Of a DNA stretch of 64,000 bases, positions 1 through 12,100 are shown piece after piece. The notes below the pieces were generated by a model, which ran no database searches, was not told the DNA's origin, and worked only from the letters and a program-made list of their open reading frames with translations. The stretch lies in the NCBI GenBank assembly GCA_021229015.1, contig CM037777.1, positions 29,515,496 to 29,579,495 on the forward strand, written 5' to 3'. The translations under genes and the position numbers were made by a program. Numbering within the stretch: the first letter of the stretch is position 1; every line of letters begins with the position of its first letter. This stretch comes from Solen grandis (lineage: Eukaryota; Mollusca; Bivalvia; Adapedonta; Solenidae).

Positions 1-32
1 AGGGACTGATAGGCCTATGTTGCTGCTAATTC

Positions 33-160
33 AATCATTTGACGCATTAGCAAACTGAGCAGACCAAGATCAGACAGTTCCTCCAAGTGGCTGTCTGATC
101 AGGGTCTCCTCTGTTTGCTTCTTCAATATTGGTGCTCGAAGTCTGCCTATAAGAAAGGCT
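33..160. repeat. Partial copy of dispersed MITE family M1
   Basis: The stretch has the M1 core: a 'gcattagcaaactgagcagacc' like lead, then an internal hairpin in which GATCAGACAG pairs with CTGTCTGATC, then the trailer 'gtctcctctgtttgctt' and 'caatattg'. The same order occurs in full copies at 3370, 18487, 39044 and 40143. The terminal AACCCTTTAC arms are not visible here, so this is a truncated copy. The remaining bases up to about 1050 show no gene; they are AT-rich. Confidence 0.6.
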
Positions 161-1049
161 TTTGAATTATCTTTCAAAAACTGTTTTTAGACGGTGGTGA
201 CCGCCGTCTTTAGTAGCTGGAAATCCAAAACAGGCCTTGCTGACATGCATATTTTCCAACCCTGATTTAACTGGACCTAAACGCGCTTAGTGCATATCCA
301 TGAAATGAGATTCTGCACTAACTAATATGATGGGAATATGTTACAGATGTTTTAATCATAACTGTAACCGCTTTTAATGTGTTTTTTTCCCTTAGTAAAT
401 AAAATTTTTAAGTTATGGCAATTTTAAATCTGTGATATTTTTCCCTTGTATAGTCAAGAATGAAAATGAGACCATTTGAATGAACAAATATAACTTTAAT
501 TAAGATTACTAATTTCTCCTATTTAGTTGAAACACAGCATCTGGGTATATATTTCACTGCTGAATCTGTTTTTTACATAAATTTAATAAGATAAAGGGTA
601 GTTTAAAAGAAAAACCCAATTTAGTTGGATATTTTCAAGCAATTTTATTTTCAAACTTTCTACCAAAACTTAAAAGTATATAGTGAAAAAAAATCTTGCT
701 GTTTCTATTCATGACTATATCAGTCAATTCAAATGGGATATTTCAAACTTACAAAACTCCTTTATGAAATGTGGGAAAAACAGCCTGGAAAAAAAGGCAC
801 TATATCTCGGCCCCTATATCTCGGTGTAGGATTGTCATATACAAAAGCTTTGTGGCTTTCAAATGGATCTGATGTAGGCTTAGTATAGGAGGATTACTGA
901 TATGAATTTTTGTTAAGCTCAGTGAAAATATTTCAAATTTTGATAATGGGGATCTCAAATGTTTCACGATTAGAAGCAAAAAGTGTAGGGGTGAAGAAGT
1001 CATGATTAGTCATAATGAAAACAAAAAAATTTAATGGCTGCGAAACATC

Positions 1050-1226
1050 AAATATATTAGAAAAACGCATTTGCAAAAATTCACAAAAGGGTCATCAAAC
1101 TCTAAACAATATGAAAATTCATTCTTTGTGGACACTGTGATTCACTGGAATCATCTCCCTGATAATATAGTGCATGCTGGCTCTGTTGAGGCATTCAAAA
1201 ATGCCTTAAAGTGCCACCGTCAATAG
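1050..1226 (+). pseudogene. C-terminal remnant of a non-LTR retrotransposon reverse transcriptase
   Basis: One frame, ending at the TAG at 1224-1226, reads NSFFVDTVIHWNHLPDN followed by IVHAGSVEAFKNALKCH. This pattern (F-x-x-x-T-V-x-x-W-N-x-L-P, then a short spacer, then S-V-E-A-F-K) is typical of the last residues of LINE-type ORF2 proteins in animals. Nothing upstream keeps the frame, so only the tail survives, as expected for a 5'-truncated LINE copy. The clade cannot be named from so little. It lies about 170 bp beyond the splice donor of the minus-strand exon at 1394-1714, presumably inside that gene's first intron. Confidence 0.65.
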
Positions 1227-1393
1227 TGCGGAGCGCTTCTTCCGTTGTGTAAAACCCAGTGTTGGGATCTACAACGTATTTGTTTCAGATTCAGATTCAA
1301 AAGTCTTAAATTTTCGGTTGGGTCCGAAGAGTCTCAGGGACGAGACGTCTTGATAGCAAACATTAATTAAATCAGATTAGAAGTGAAACAAAC

Positions 1394-1714
1394 CTCTCCC
1401 TGACTGCCACCACTTCTGGCCGATGTGGGATCTCCTTCTGATTGTTCATCTGTCTTTTTCACCACCTTTTTCTTCTTTTTAGGGACTGTTTGGTCTCCCC
1501 CGTCTGTTGCTGTCGTGTCTGCACTTGTTGTGGCTTTCTTTTTTCTTGGCGCAGCTTTAGGTTTTTCACCATCTTGATTTTCTGCGTCTGCCTTTGGTTT
1601 TTTCTTTTTTACTACTTTCTTTTTAGGCTTTTTTTCCTCGCCATCTTCTCCAGTCCCTGACAAAGGAGGCAATTTCCCTCCTCGTTTCGAAGGAGTTGTT
1701 GACAAGTCCGCCAT
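1394..1714 (-). CDS. Lysine-rich first coding exon, possibly TMEM237-like
   Basis: The exon starts with ATG at 1712-1714 (MADLSTTPSKRGGKLPPLSG) and runs open for 107 codons to a splice donor, AGAG|GTTTGT, at 1393-1392. The encoded peptide is hydrophilic and disordered, with clusters of lysine (KKPKKKVVKKKKPK, APRKKK, PKKKKKVVKK) separated by Asp/Glu/Thr-rich linkers. No domain or signal peptide is present. The short LPPL motif followed by a K-rich stretch recalls the N-terminus of TMEM237, a ciliary transition-zone membrane protein. That likeness is weak because such composition is common, and downstream exons would lie outside the window to the left. The exon is head to head with BBS2, another cilium gene, which makes the guess more attractive. 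A small nuclear or nucleolar basic protein is the main alternative. Confidence 0.5.
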
Positions 1715-1924
1715 ATTGACGGAATTTGTTTTTGTGAATCCGAGGCCACCGAATGAATCAGTAAAGTTTATTTTACGGGAATATTCGGCCCCTAAATAAT
1801 TTGTTGATTAAAATAAATAAGTCGTAATTTTTATGCCACATCGACATTTTATTTTTTGCGTACTAATCATAGATCTTTCGTTCAACTAAATCAATATTAG
1901 TCGCTTAATTCAACAATATTAAGC

Positions 1925-1955
<31 letters not shown>

Positions 1956-3162
1956 TTTTTAAAAAATTTCACTTTATTTTTTCATCATCATGATATTCAA
2001 GTAAAATGCGTACATTATTAAGTTCCAGGTGTTTTATTTAAGGTCCTCGTCATTAACTTTTAGTATTATCCAATCAAAATTCAATAAAAATTATATCCGA
2101 CTGCATTTCCGGTCAAAATTGTTTTCATTGCCGACGAGTCTTGCGAAGAAGAAACTATTTTATGCTTTGAATAGTCAGATTTTATATATTTTCAAGAAGG
2201 AGAGGAGAATGTATGTATATGCTAGTAAAGTAGAAAAGTTGTCATTTGCTCCCAATCGGAAAATTATCCAGCATGCTAACTATCCTTGGATTTTTAATTG
2301 GTAAAATTACCTCCACCCACTGACATTTTACTCAGCTGAGGAGTTGATTGGCATAGAAATATGAATTGATATTTTTGAAAATAGCATCTTTTCTTTGGCA
2401 TAATTGGTGGGGGTAAAGCCGCTTTTTTTTTTATAAAATATATTGTTTAACTCTTGTCTTGTTAAAAGATTATTGCTAACACATTTGTTTGAAAAGTTTT
2501 TTATAAACTTTATTTATTTTTCAATGATAAGACAGAATGTGAAATCAAATTATTCTCGTTGGCACTGCTTGTGATGTTCGTGTAGTCCGTGGTATGGGAG
2601 GAAACCTTAATGCACTGAGAAAACTAAAGTGTCCAATTAGGTGACCCACACATGACCCACACCCATTCAAATACAGCACCAAACTGACCTAGGATTGAAC
2701 AAGGTTGCATTGGTGAAAAAAATTGTTTGCTTTTAGTATTTGTCAAATGAATATTATGTGGCATCTCTTTACATTGTCCTAGACAGAGGTTATAGAATTG
2801 CATGCCAATATTTTTGTATAAATCAAATCTAGATCATACAGTATTGTATAGATCCTAAAAGTTGAATCTCTGGTTTAAATAATTAATTGTTATCTCAAAA
2901 TAACTGTTCATCATTTTATACTCAGTTTTATAACCTTGTACACTAGACATTGTTTAAAAACTGAAATAGAACATAAGCAGTATTTAATCATGTAAACAAT
3001 ACTTGAAGTTCCTCATATGTGTACAATTTGCATAGCCATGGTCCAGCAACATGTCAGGTTAAGTTTCTCATGAATTTTCATATTTACTACTGATATTTAC
3101 TGTGGTAAATTTTCAGATACAGAAGGGATGATGCTTTAATTTCTTTTGCAGAGAGTGCCAAG
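1715..3162. promoter_or_regulatory. Divergent intergenic region between the Lys-rich exon and BBS2
   Basis: About 1.4 kb separates the two start codons. It must hold the promoter of both genes unless 5' noncoding exons extend further. It contains an A-tract of about 23 bases at 1926-1948 followed by AT-rich sequence, and no open frame of note. The BBS2 start codon is preceded by a good acceptor (TTTTGCAG at 3144-3151), so BBS2 probably has an upstream noncoding exon in this stretch. I looked for a clear X-box (RFX site), expected for ciliary genes, and did not find a convincing one by eye. Confidence 0.4.
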
Positions 3163-6100
3163 ATGCTTGTGCCTATATTCACCCTCAACTTAAAACACAA
3201 AGTTAATGCCCATATGGTCACAGTTGGGAAATATGATGGGATACATCCGTCTCTTACATTTGCAACAACAGCTGGAAAGGTATGCTTTTGTTTCGCTTGT
3301 AATTTACAAAAAGGTACTTGCTTGTTTTAAATGGTCATGAATGAATCATAAGACTTCATTATCATTTAATGAGGAGTTTAAGCCCATAATACATATAAAT
3401 TCATTTTGATGCAATGGCAAACAGAGGAGTACCAGATCAGACAGCTCCAGAACAGATCAGGGTCATCTCTGCTCATACAATATTGTTGTTCATATTTTAC
3501 ACAGTTTGCAAGGCAAAGAAATATCCATTGTATCATTTACCATTTAAAGTTCAGTAAATCAATTTTCATTCAGCAAGTAATAAATTTGCACACGAATATT
3601 CATTAGTTTAAGGGTTAAGTCTCATTCCTTTTTCTACATTCCAAAGTAAATATGGTGAAAAACTAAACATTTATTTCCAGATGTTGCAGAAATATGTTTC
3701 CTGAGTATCCCTAACTAGACACCTCTTAAACTGTACTTTTTAGCCATACTGGTGATACACATTTTTATTTCCTGATGATTTTTTTTTTCAGGTGTTAATT
3801 CACAGTCCCCATAACAGGGCTGCCCAGGGGAGAGTACTAGCTCAGAGGGAGATATTGCTTTGTTGAGCATCAACCAGCAAGTCTCAGCTGTGGCTGCAGG
3901 TAAACTGAATCCATATATAGAGAATGATGTCCTGGCAGTCGGCACACTGACAAACCTGATGGTGTATGATGTAGAGAAGAACACAGACCTTTTCTACAAA
4001 GACGTATGATTATATTTATTGTGATAGAACTTTATAATCTCATTAATATCAGATCTTCATTTTCACTGTGATACACTACGCTACGAAGATTTGACAACAT
4101 CACGGGAAAGGTTGTCTCAAGTCGACTATACATTATGAAAATTAATAAGAAAATGATGTCAGAATCGTCCAATCAGAATGCGGGTTTCAAAACAATTTGA
4201 ATTTGAAGATTGGAATGCCTTGGTGTTATCCTCAAAATTAAAATTTCTGTTTGCTGCAGTTAATTTACGAATATAGACTTACTTTGGAATAACAAACACA
4301 GTGGTTTTTCGAAGTTCAATGTAGGTACAAACACAGTTCTACTGTTAGTCTACGATGAATAATGATATAATTACCATTGTGCTGCATGCTTTTGAGCAAC
4401 ATTGCATGAACACCTTGCCTGTCCATACATGGAAAAATGTTGCGAGTTCTGGATATCGTCTATTCACCATATTATACCCCAAAATTTTGTAGCCAATGAT
4501 TTGATTGATTTGATTCACCTCTAATGAGATGTCATTCTATTCTACCTAGCTTGCGCCAGTTTGGATATGGTTTTAATGAGATTGTAGATAGTTGCGTCTT
4601 ATTATAAAGTTATTTATTACCTGCAAGTGAACATTAATTCACTCCTGAAATTTAAAATACTAAATGATATGAAAAGAATATCTGATTTTTTTTTTCAGTT
4701 GCTCATGCACACTTTTCTTGCATCTTAGTCCAAAAAGTAATTTTTTTTTTTTAAAAAAATATATATATCAATTTTTTAAAGAAAATTTTATGTTACTTTT
4801 ACGTTAGTGTTTTAATAATATTTTAAGTGTACCTTATCGTACCCTATGGCCTAGCAGTAAGAGCGTTTGTCTCAGGAGTGGGAAGTCATGGGTTTCGATC
4901 CCTGGCCATAACATAACAAATTCATGAAAAATGGTACTGGTATAGCTTCCTTGCTTCATGCTTAGCATATAAAGGTAGTTCAAGGATTGGTTGGCCAGGT
5001 GTCAAGATAATGTGACTGGATGTGGTATCATGCCACATGTCTATGGTGTGATACTGCAATATGGCAATACTACTATACCTGTCTCAAGTAGACACTGTCT
5101 CCAAATGACAGAAATACTGTCGGTGGGATGTTAAACTCAATTAATAAAAAAAAAGAAAGCATAACATATATGTGCTAATGATATGGTTTACCATACAAAA
5201 ACTGTTTTGGGTCTTACTTTTTTTTTTAAAACAAAATCACCATTTATTCAACATTAGTCATTTGTATGATTGATTTTTGCTTATTTTTATTGTTTTGTGT
5301 TTATAATTTCAATCTCATTTAATTTCTGAAAAGGAAATTTCTCATTTTATTTGTCTGTATTCTTTGTTCTTGGTATTTCAGACCCCTGATGGTTCAAATG
5401 CTGTTGTATAGGGAAACTGGGAGGCATGATTCAGAATGGTCATTGTCGGAGGAAACTGCTCGATACAGGGTTACGATATAGAAGGGAATGAAAACTTTTG
5501 GACGGTAAGGCTCTTGCTTCATGAAGTCTTCAACTCTAATTTCTGCTTGATATTATAGTTTATTAAGGACTAATGGTCATTGAAAACAGTTTCCTGTCTG
5601 GTTATCTGACAAGCTTCTAAAAAGCATAGAATTGCACACATTTCAGTTAGAGCTCGATTGATACAGATGACAGGCGAAAACAAGTTGCTATTTTTGATGT
5701 AGTGAGGATTAACCTAAAAATTATCAAATGGTAACATCACAGGTTTCTTCATGATGTATTTTAACTTGAGAATGTCATGTGAGGTATAATAGAGGGAAAT
5801 ACATACAGTTGAGCCTGTGTCAGCGGCCACCTGTACTAAGCAGCCAACTTGCATCAATTTTAATATTACTAAACTGTAGCATTTTGTTATATATTTAAAC
5901 TTCATTAAGTGGTTCCTTGTTCCCTTGACTGACCACTTAAGACAGGTTTGACTTTATAGAGAGAGTCTCTTGCTTTTTCAGGTCACAGGAGACAATGTGT
6001 GCTCCCTTGCCTTGGTGGATTTCACCAATAATGGACAGCATGAGGTGGGTTTATTCAAATTCTTCTGTCATACATATTTTTATTTAAACATTCTTATCCC

Positions 6101-9100
6101 CTTAAATTGGGAAGTAATTTCAAACAACTTAAAAATAATCTTCCTCAATAGTTCCTTGGTTGTGTCAGGGACAATCATGAAAGATTTTTACTTCTAACAG
6201 GATATATATATGTTACCACCCTAAAATTTTTTTTTTTTTTTTTTTTAGTAAATTGTGTTTGATTTTATTTATAATTTTGAGACTTAGAAATAAATATTAA
6301 CTTTGTATTCTGGAAAATAAATAACATTTATTTTTTGAAAGGTTTTAGTCTGTTTTTTTTTCCTTATCAAATATATTTTTTTATTTTTAAATTTTTCATT
6401 TTTTGTGGAACATGTATATTGTTTATGTCAAAAATTTCATTATCAAATGGAAGTGTGTTTTCAGTTGGTTGTAGGATCAGAAGATTATGATATCCGTGTG
6501 TTCAGAGAGGATGAGATTGTGTCAGAAATGACAGAAACAGAGGTGAGTTGAGATTAACAAACAGTCTGAACTAATTCCCTTGAAATGTAAGCACGTTAGT
6601 GCTGCTTGACAGCAAACGTTACCATCTTGATAGTATCAAGATAGTCAGAGACATTCACCTTTTATTTACATACTGTTAACTCATTAATTTTCTTGGAACA
6701 CTAATTTTCTTGGAGTTCGTGGTGAGTTCTTATATAGACCTCACATTTTCTGGAACATAAATCTACGAATAAATGTACCCACGAAATTTCTTTAAGGTAC
6801 AAAATCAATGAAATTTAATGTCAATGAAAATTAATGATTTTACAGTACTTTGGAGTCATCATTTTTTGTTTACTTTGAATTTCCTTGAATCTGTATTTAA
6901 TACACTGTACAAGTTTGTGTTAATGTATTCATGGATTCATCATTTTACAGCAGTCGTTGACTAAAATATTGCCAAATGAAAATGCGCCTTATAAATGAAA
7001 AACTCTTAGGCGGAGAGACTTGTCAGTCATGTAAACTGTTACATAACTTTTGTAAAACCAGGGATGGAACCAATGAAACTGCATGATTTGACACACCTTA
7101 AAATGAAGAAATTATAAATATGCGTTACATTATAAATCGATTGGGCATGGGTATCCAATGCTAAGATTCATAAAGGAATTTCGAGGTTAAATTATTCATG
7201 GAAAAACCATTCATGAAATAAATGAAAATAAATCTTCCATGAAAAATAATGAAATGATTTTACTTGTTTGTGATTCTCACACATGTTTTACATGGTCATA
7301 TTCAGGCTATCACGTGTTTGTGCCCAATGGAGAATACCAAGTTTGGCTATGCCCTCGCCAATGGAACGGTCGGAGTGTATGACAAATCCTCCAGGTACTG
7401 GAGAATAAAGGTAGGTCAGGGGTCATGTAGGTGTCATTTGGTCATAACTATGCATTCCATTATATTGCTGATACAAATTGAATAGGTTTATACTATGGAT
7501 GCCAAAACACAAATTTTATTTTATGCTATCTGATGATATACTGTGTTCTATCGGTGAAATTATATAATAGGTCTGCCAGAACTACTTTTTTTACTTATAA
7601 AGGGTATTGATATAATGTAGCATTTAGTATTTACTAGTACCTCCTTTTTTTCTTTAAATGGCAAAATTCACAAAAAAAAAATTAAATTAATTTAAGTTGA
7701 CAAATCTGGTTTTGACAATCCACAGTTTTGACCTGGATTCAGATGGGGTTCCGGAACTGATCACGGGTTGGAGTAACGGCAAGGTAAGTACGCCGCTAAT
7801 TATTTCCAGTGTTTATTTGGATGCTTCAGATCTTAATCCTCCCTTTATAGCTGTCATTTAATTAACATGGTCACATTTGTATCTAGCTTATTCATGGTAT
7901 CACTTGGAATAATGTTGCCTGAACTTCATTATACTTTCTGAAAAATAAGTTTAGTGTATATCTGAATCCCCCTATCCATTTGTCCATTTGCCTGTCCAGG
8001 GGTCATGAAAGTGCATCCCCTTGAAAACGGCTTAATGAGTTTACGCAAAGGAAGAACACAATATGGAGATTTTTATGAAGTTTGTTGCATCTTTGAATCA
8101 TGCATGCATGTTGCATCACCTTCCATTGTGTCATGTTGGTTTTTGCATAACCATTCTTTTCCAACAAACTTTTTTGGGGCTTAGGGGTGGCTCAGTGGTA
8201 ATTGGCTGGACTGCTAATCCAGGGGACCAGGTTCAAGGTTTCCTACCCAAGGCTGGTAATGGGGCTTTGCACCTGAGTGGTTAGAGCGTCCGTCTAGGGA
8301 GCAGGAGATCGTGGGTTTGATCCCTGGCAGCTACATGTACATACCATACATGTCTATGGCATGATACTGCAGTGTGGTAGCACTGTATCTGTCTCAAGTA
8401 GACATAGTCTCCAAATGACTGAAATACTGTCAGTGGAATGTTAAACCCAATAAACAAATAAACAGACAGGCTTCGCATGTAACTGGGCATATTAAAGAAC
8501 CATTGGGTCAGTTTGAGGAGAGCGAGGGTATGGCACCCGGACTCCCTTGAATCCAATCACTGTCTCCTATCTGCTATCTTGTCAGCACTGGAAATAGGGC
8601 GCCGTAGTCCAGTGGTAACGTATCTGGATCTGAAGGTTGCTGGTTCGAACCTCGTAAGGCAAGAATTTTTCACGACCTTCGCAAAGTACTGGTCCAAACC
8701 AGGAACCGTCAAGAGGGAATCGTATAAGTTGTAAGAACTTGTTTCCTAATCAACGTAAAATAAATAAGTTTAAGCACTGGAAATAAGTGTCTTCATATTC
8801 ATTGGTTACCGTACAAGGTCTATATTAATACATTCATATCAGTAGAGATACTCTTCACTTTGAGTTTGAGGTCACTGTGACCTTGACCTTTGACCATGTG
8901 ACCCCAAAATCAATAGGGGCCATCTACTAGTCATGACCAATCACCCTATGTAGTTTGAGGAATGTTGGCCCAAGTGTGATACCTGTATGTTGTTGTTGTC
9001 GTACATTTCCAGATTGATGCCAGAAGTGACAGGACTGGAGAAGTGATATTTAAGGATAATTTCGCTCACGCTGTGGCTGGTGTTGTTCAGGTAAGGCTAT

Positions 9101-12100
9101 ATAGGAATCAGGTCAAATCATGTCCTTCCGACCTTCACATTACATAGTATGTAGGGTATTAACCATTACCATGCTAAATTTCTTCATTGGACTTGTCCTT
9201 CATTTTGGACTGTTATATTAGTTGTTTATAGGGGTGCTTGCTGAAAATTTATTGACTGAATAGCAAACAGTGCAGACCCTGATCAGACTGCATGGAGACC
9301 AAAATTTCGAAACAAACACCATTTTCGGTAAAAGCATGTTAATAATTGCATGATTGCAAATATTCTGTTTTCCAAGTCAGTAAATAAAGGAGTTTTAAAT
9401 TCTGTGAGCTCTTGAGCTGAGGAAGATCTCAATTTGAGATTTTTTTTTAAATGTCTGCATGTTTTCTTGTAATGTTTTGGTAGGGAGACTACAGACAAGA
9501 TGGCCGACAGCAGCTGATATGTGTCTCAGTGGAGGGAGAAGGTGAGTGTATCAAGGGTACTTTAGGATTGTGGGTACTGATGGATTGTTTGTACTGGATA
9601 GTGTAGTGGTAACATGCCTCGCTTCTCACCAATGCGTCACGGGTTTGTTTCCTGGTCACGTACGTGAGAGGGTACAGTGGTCGCCCATCCAGACACATGG
9701 GTTTTCTCCGGGCTCTCTGGTTTCCACCCACAATAATGACCACATACGCGGCCATCAGAGCCATTGAGAGTGATTAATATAAGTTGTGATAATTTGTTTC
9801 GTAATCGATGTAAAATAAATAACGTTTAAATTAAACGTTTCTTTGGCATGAATTAATATGTATTTTTTTTCAGAGGCATGAGTTTGAGGCGAAGTTTGTA
9901 CAGGGTAAACTGTTAGGATCACACTTCAACTTTCTGTGTAAAATTACAAAATTTAATATTCTATACTTAATGTTTATTGAATGTAAAGACAGCAGATCTG
10001 AAAATATTGAAATGATATTTTATACTTCTTTGATGATCACATACATTTGTGTTTAGAATATGTTTGATAAATGTTTTGTTAGGATGAAGGTCTGTAATCA
10101 TGATTGTTAACTATCTTGAATTAGATTTTTTAATAAAAAAAATTCTCTCCACGTAGTGCGAGGGTACAACCCAGCCTCGGAGGAGATGAAAGGGAATCTG
10201 ATGGACAGTAACATGGAGCAGGATACCATACGTGAGCTGATTCAGCGGAAACAGGTAACCAGCCAGTCCTGTGTATAGTATATAGCAGTGTAATGTATTG
10301 AAGTTGACTGAAACTGGACCATCTCCTCTGCTTCTATATGTACTTAGACTAGTTTTGCAGTCAGCACTTGATATGTACAGAGTATAGTAAATCCACAATA
10401 AATAAGTAAGTAGTAGTAGTATGTAGTTGATCAACTTGCATTAAATTGAAGTAGGGCCTCCATAACACTCACTCAGCCCCTCACCGCGTGGGTTCGAATC
10501 CCGGAAGGGTCATTTGGATTTTCATGTGAGGAAGCCTTCCAGCTGGCTTGTGGTAGGTCGGTGGTTCTACCCGGATGCCTCCGTGCATTTGGGGTCTTCC
10601 TCCACTTGTAATTAGCTGGATGTCGCTATATGACTGAAATACTGTCGAAGCAACGGTAAACTCAAATAGTCAAGTCAAATAGAAGTAAATGGAAAAAGAA
10701 TTTGGATTTAAAAAAGGCAACAAATGAATACTTTATTGAACATGATATTAACCTGTTTATACTGACTGGAAAACGAAAGCAGGGTAAACTTTTGTGTTTG
10801 TTTGGAAGACGGAGTTAGACAGTATTTGAATTATGTTGTTGAGGATACCTAAAGCTTCTGGAAGTATGATCCCATTAATATGAGGTTGGTCATATATGGT
10901 TAACAACAAAGTCAGATTGTAAAATCAAGAATCTGGTGATTGAGGTATAAAGCTTCTTATGAGGATTAACCAATATTCCTTGAAAACATTTGATTGTGAC
11001 ATAAGGATATAACATATCTATCAACATTATTTAGAGAGAAGGGGAAAATGATCAGTGGGGTCATTTGCCTTTGATCTGTTTATTTTTCCTATTGGTACGT
11101 TCTTTTTATCTATTCTACATGTACTTGGAAATAAATAAATTTAGTATATCTGATGCCAGTTATAATTATTATCTCAGCATAATGATTAAAAACATACAAG
11201 AGTATTCAAATATATTTTATCAAATGGATAGTAATTGAAAATACAAATGCACATTGTTTACAGGTGTCTCACTTTATGACATGTTTCAGAACCTGCTGAT
11301 GGAGTTGAAGAATTACGAGGAAAACACAAAGGCAGGAGCAGCGGCCTCCGGTGTACTGAGTGCCCGGGCGGCAGCAGCCAAGGGCGGCCCGGTGTCGGCA
11401 GAGAGGCCCTTCCCCCCAGGACTGGAGTACGAGAGCTCTTCAATGGGAGTCATTCCAGTATGTGTGTTGTCTATCAGTGGCTTCTATATAATTGGTTCCG
11501 ACCATCCCCAGTGGGCAAGTGGTTAGAGGTTCGTCCCATAATTGGGAGGTTGTGGGTTCGATTCCTGGCTGTGACATACCAAATTTGTTAAAGATGTTAC
11601 TGGTATATCCCCCTTGTTTCTTGATGGTCAGCATATAAAGGAAAGGTAGTTCCAGGACTTTGTTTGCCGGTGTTAGGATAATGTGACTGGGTGTGGTATC
11701 ATGCCACATGTCTATGGCGTGATACTGCAGACATAATACTGGCAGTGGGACATTAAACCCAAGAAACAAAAATACGCTATTGGTACTTTCTATATAAATA
11801 GAAATTAAATCTTGTTTAATTTTTGCATTATCTAGTCTATCAGCATCATTTTAGTATCAGCATCATTTTAGCACAATTTTCCTGTGAGTAAAGTCTGATT
11901 TATCAGCCAGATTTTTGCATGGATTGATTATTATAACCCTCATTTCATAGAAATGGGGGCTATATAGGAATCACAGTCTTCCCGTCCCATCCTGTCCTGT
12001 CCAAAATGTGTCCTCGTACACTCACATAACATGAAGACAAGGTCGGATGCAGGGGGTCTTAATCACTTTAAGTGATACTTTTAGTTTAATGTTTTCTGTG

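Noticed and set aside
1442..1660. Plus-strand open frame rich in Phe and Leu
   Set aside because: It is the antisense of the lysine-rich exon (AAA/AAG codons read as TTT/CTT).
9880..9935. Possible extra BBS2 exon after 'ttttttttcag' at 9874
   Set aside because: The phases of exons 9 and 10 join directly and give the conserved EVRGYNP; nothing is missing from the protein here.
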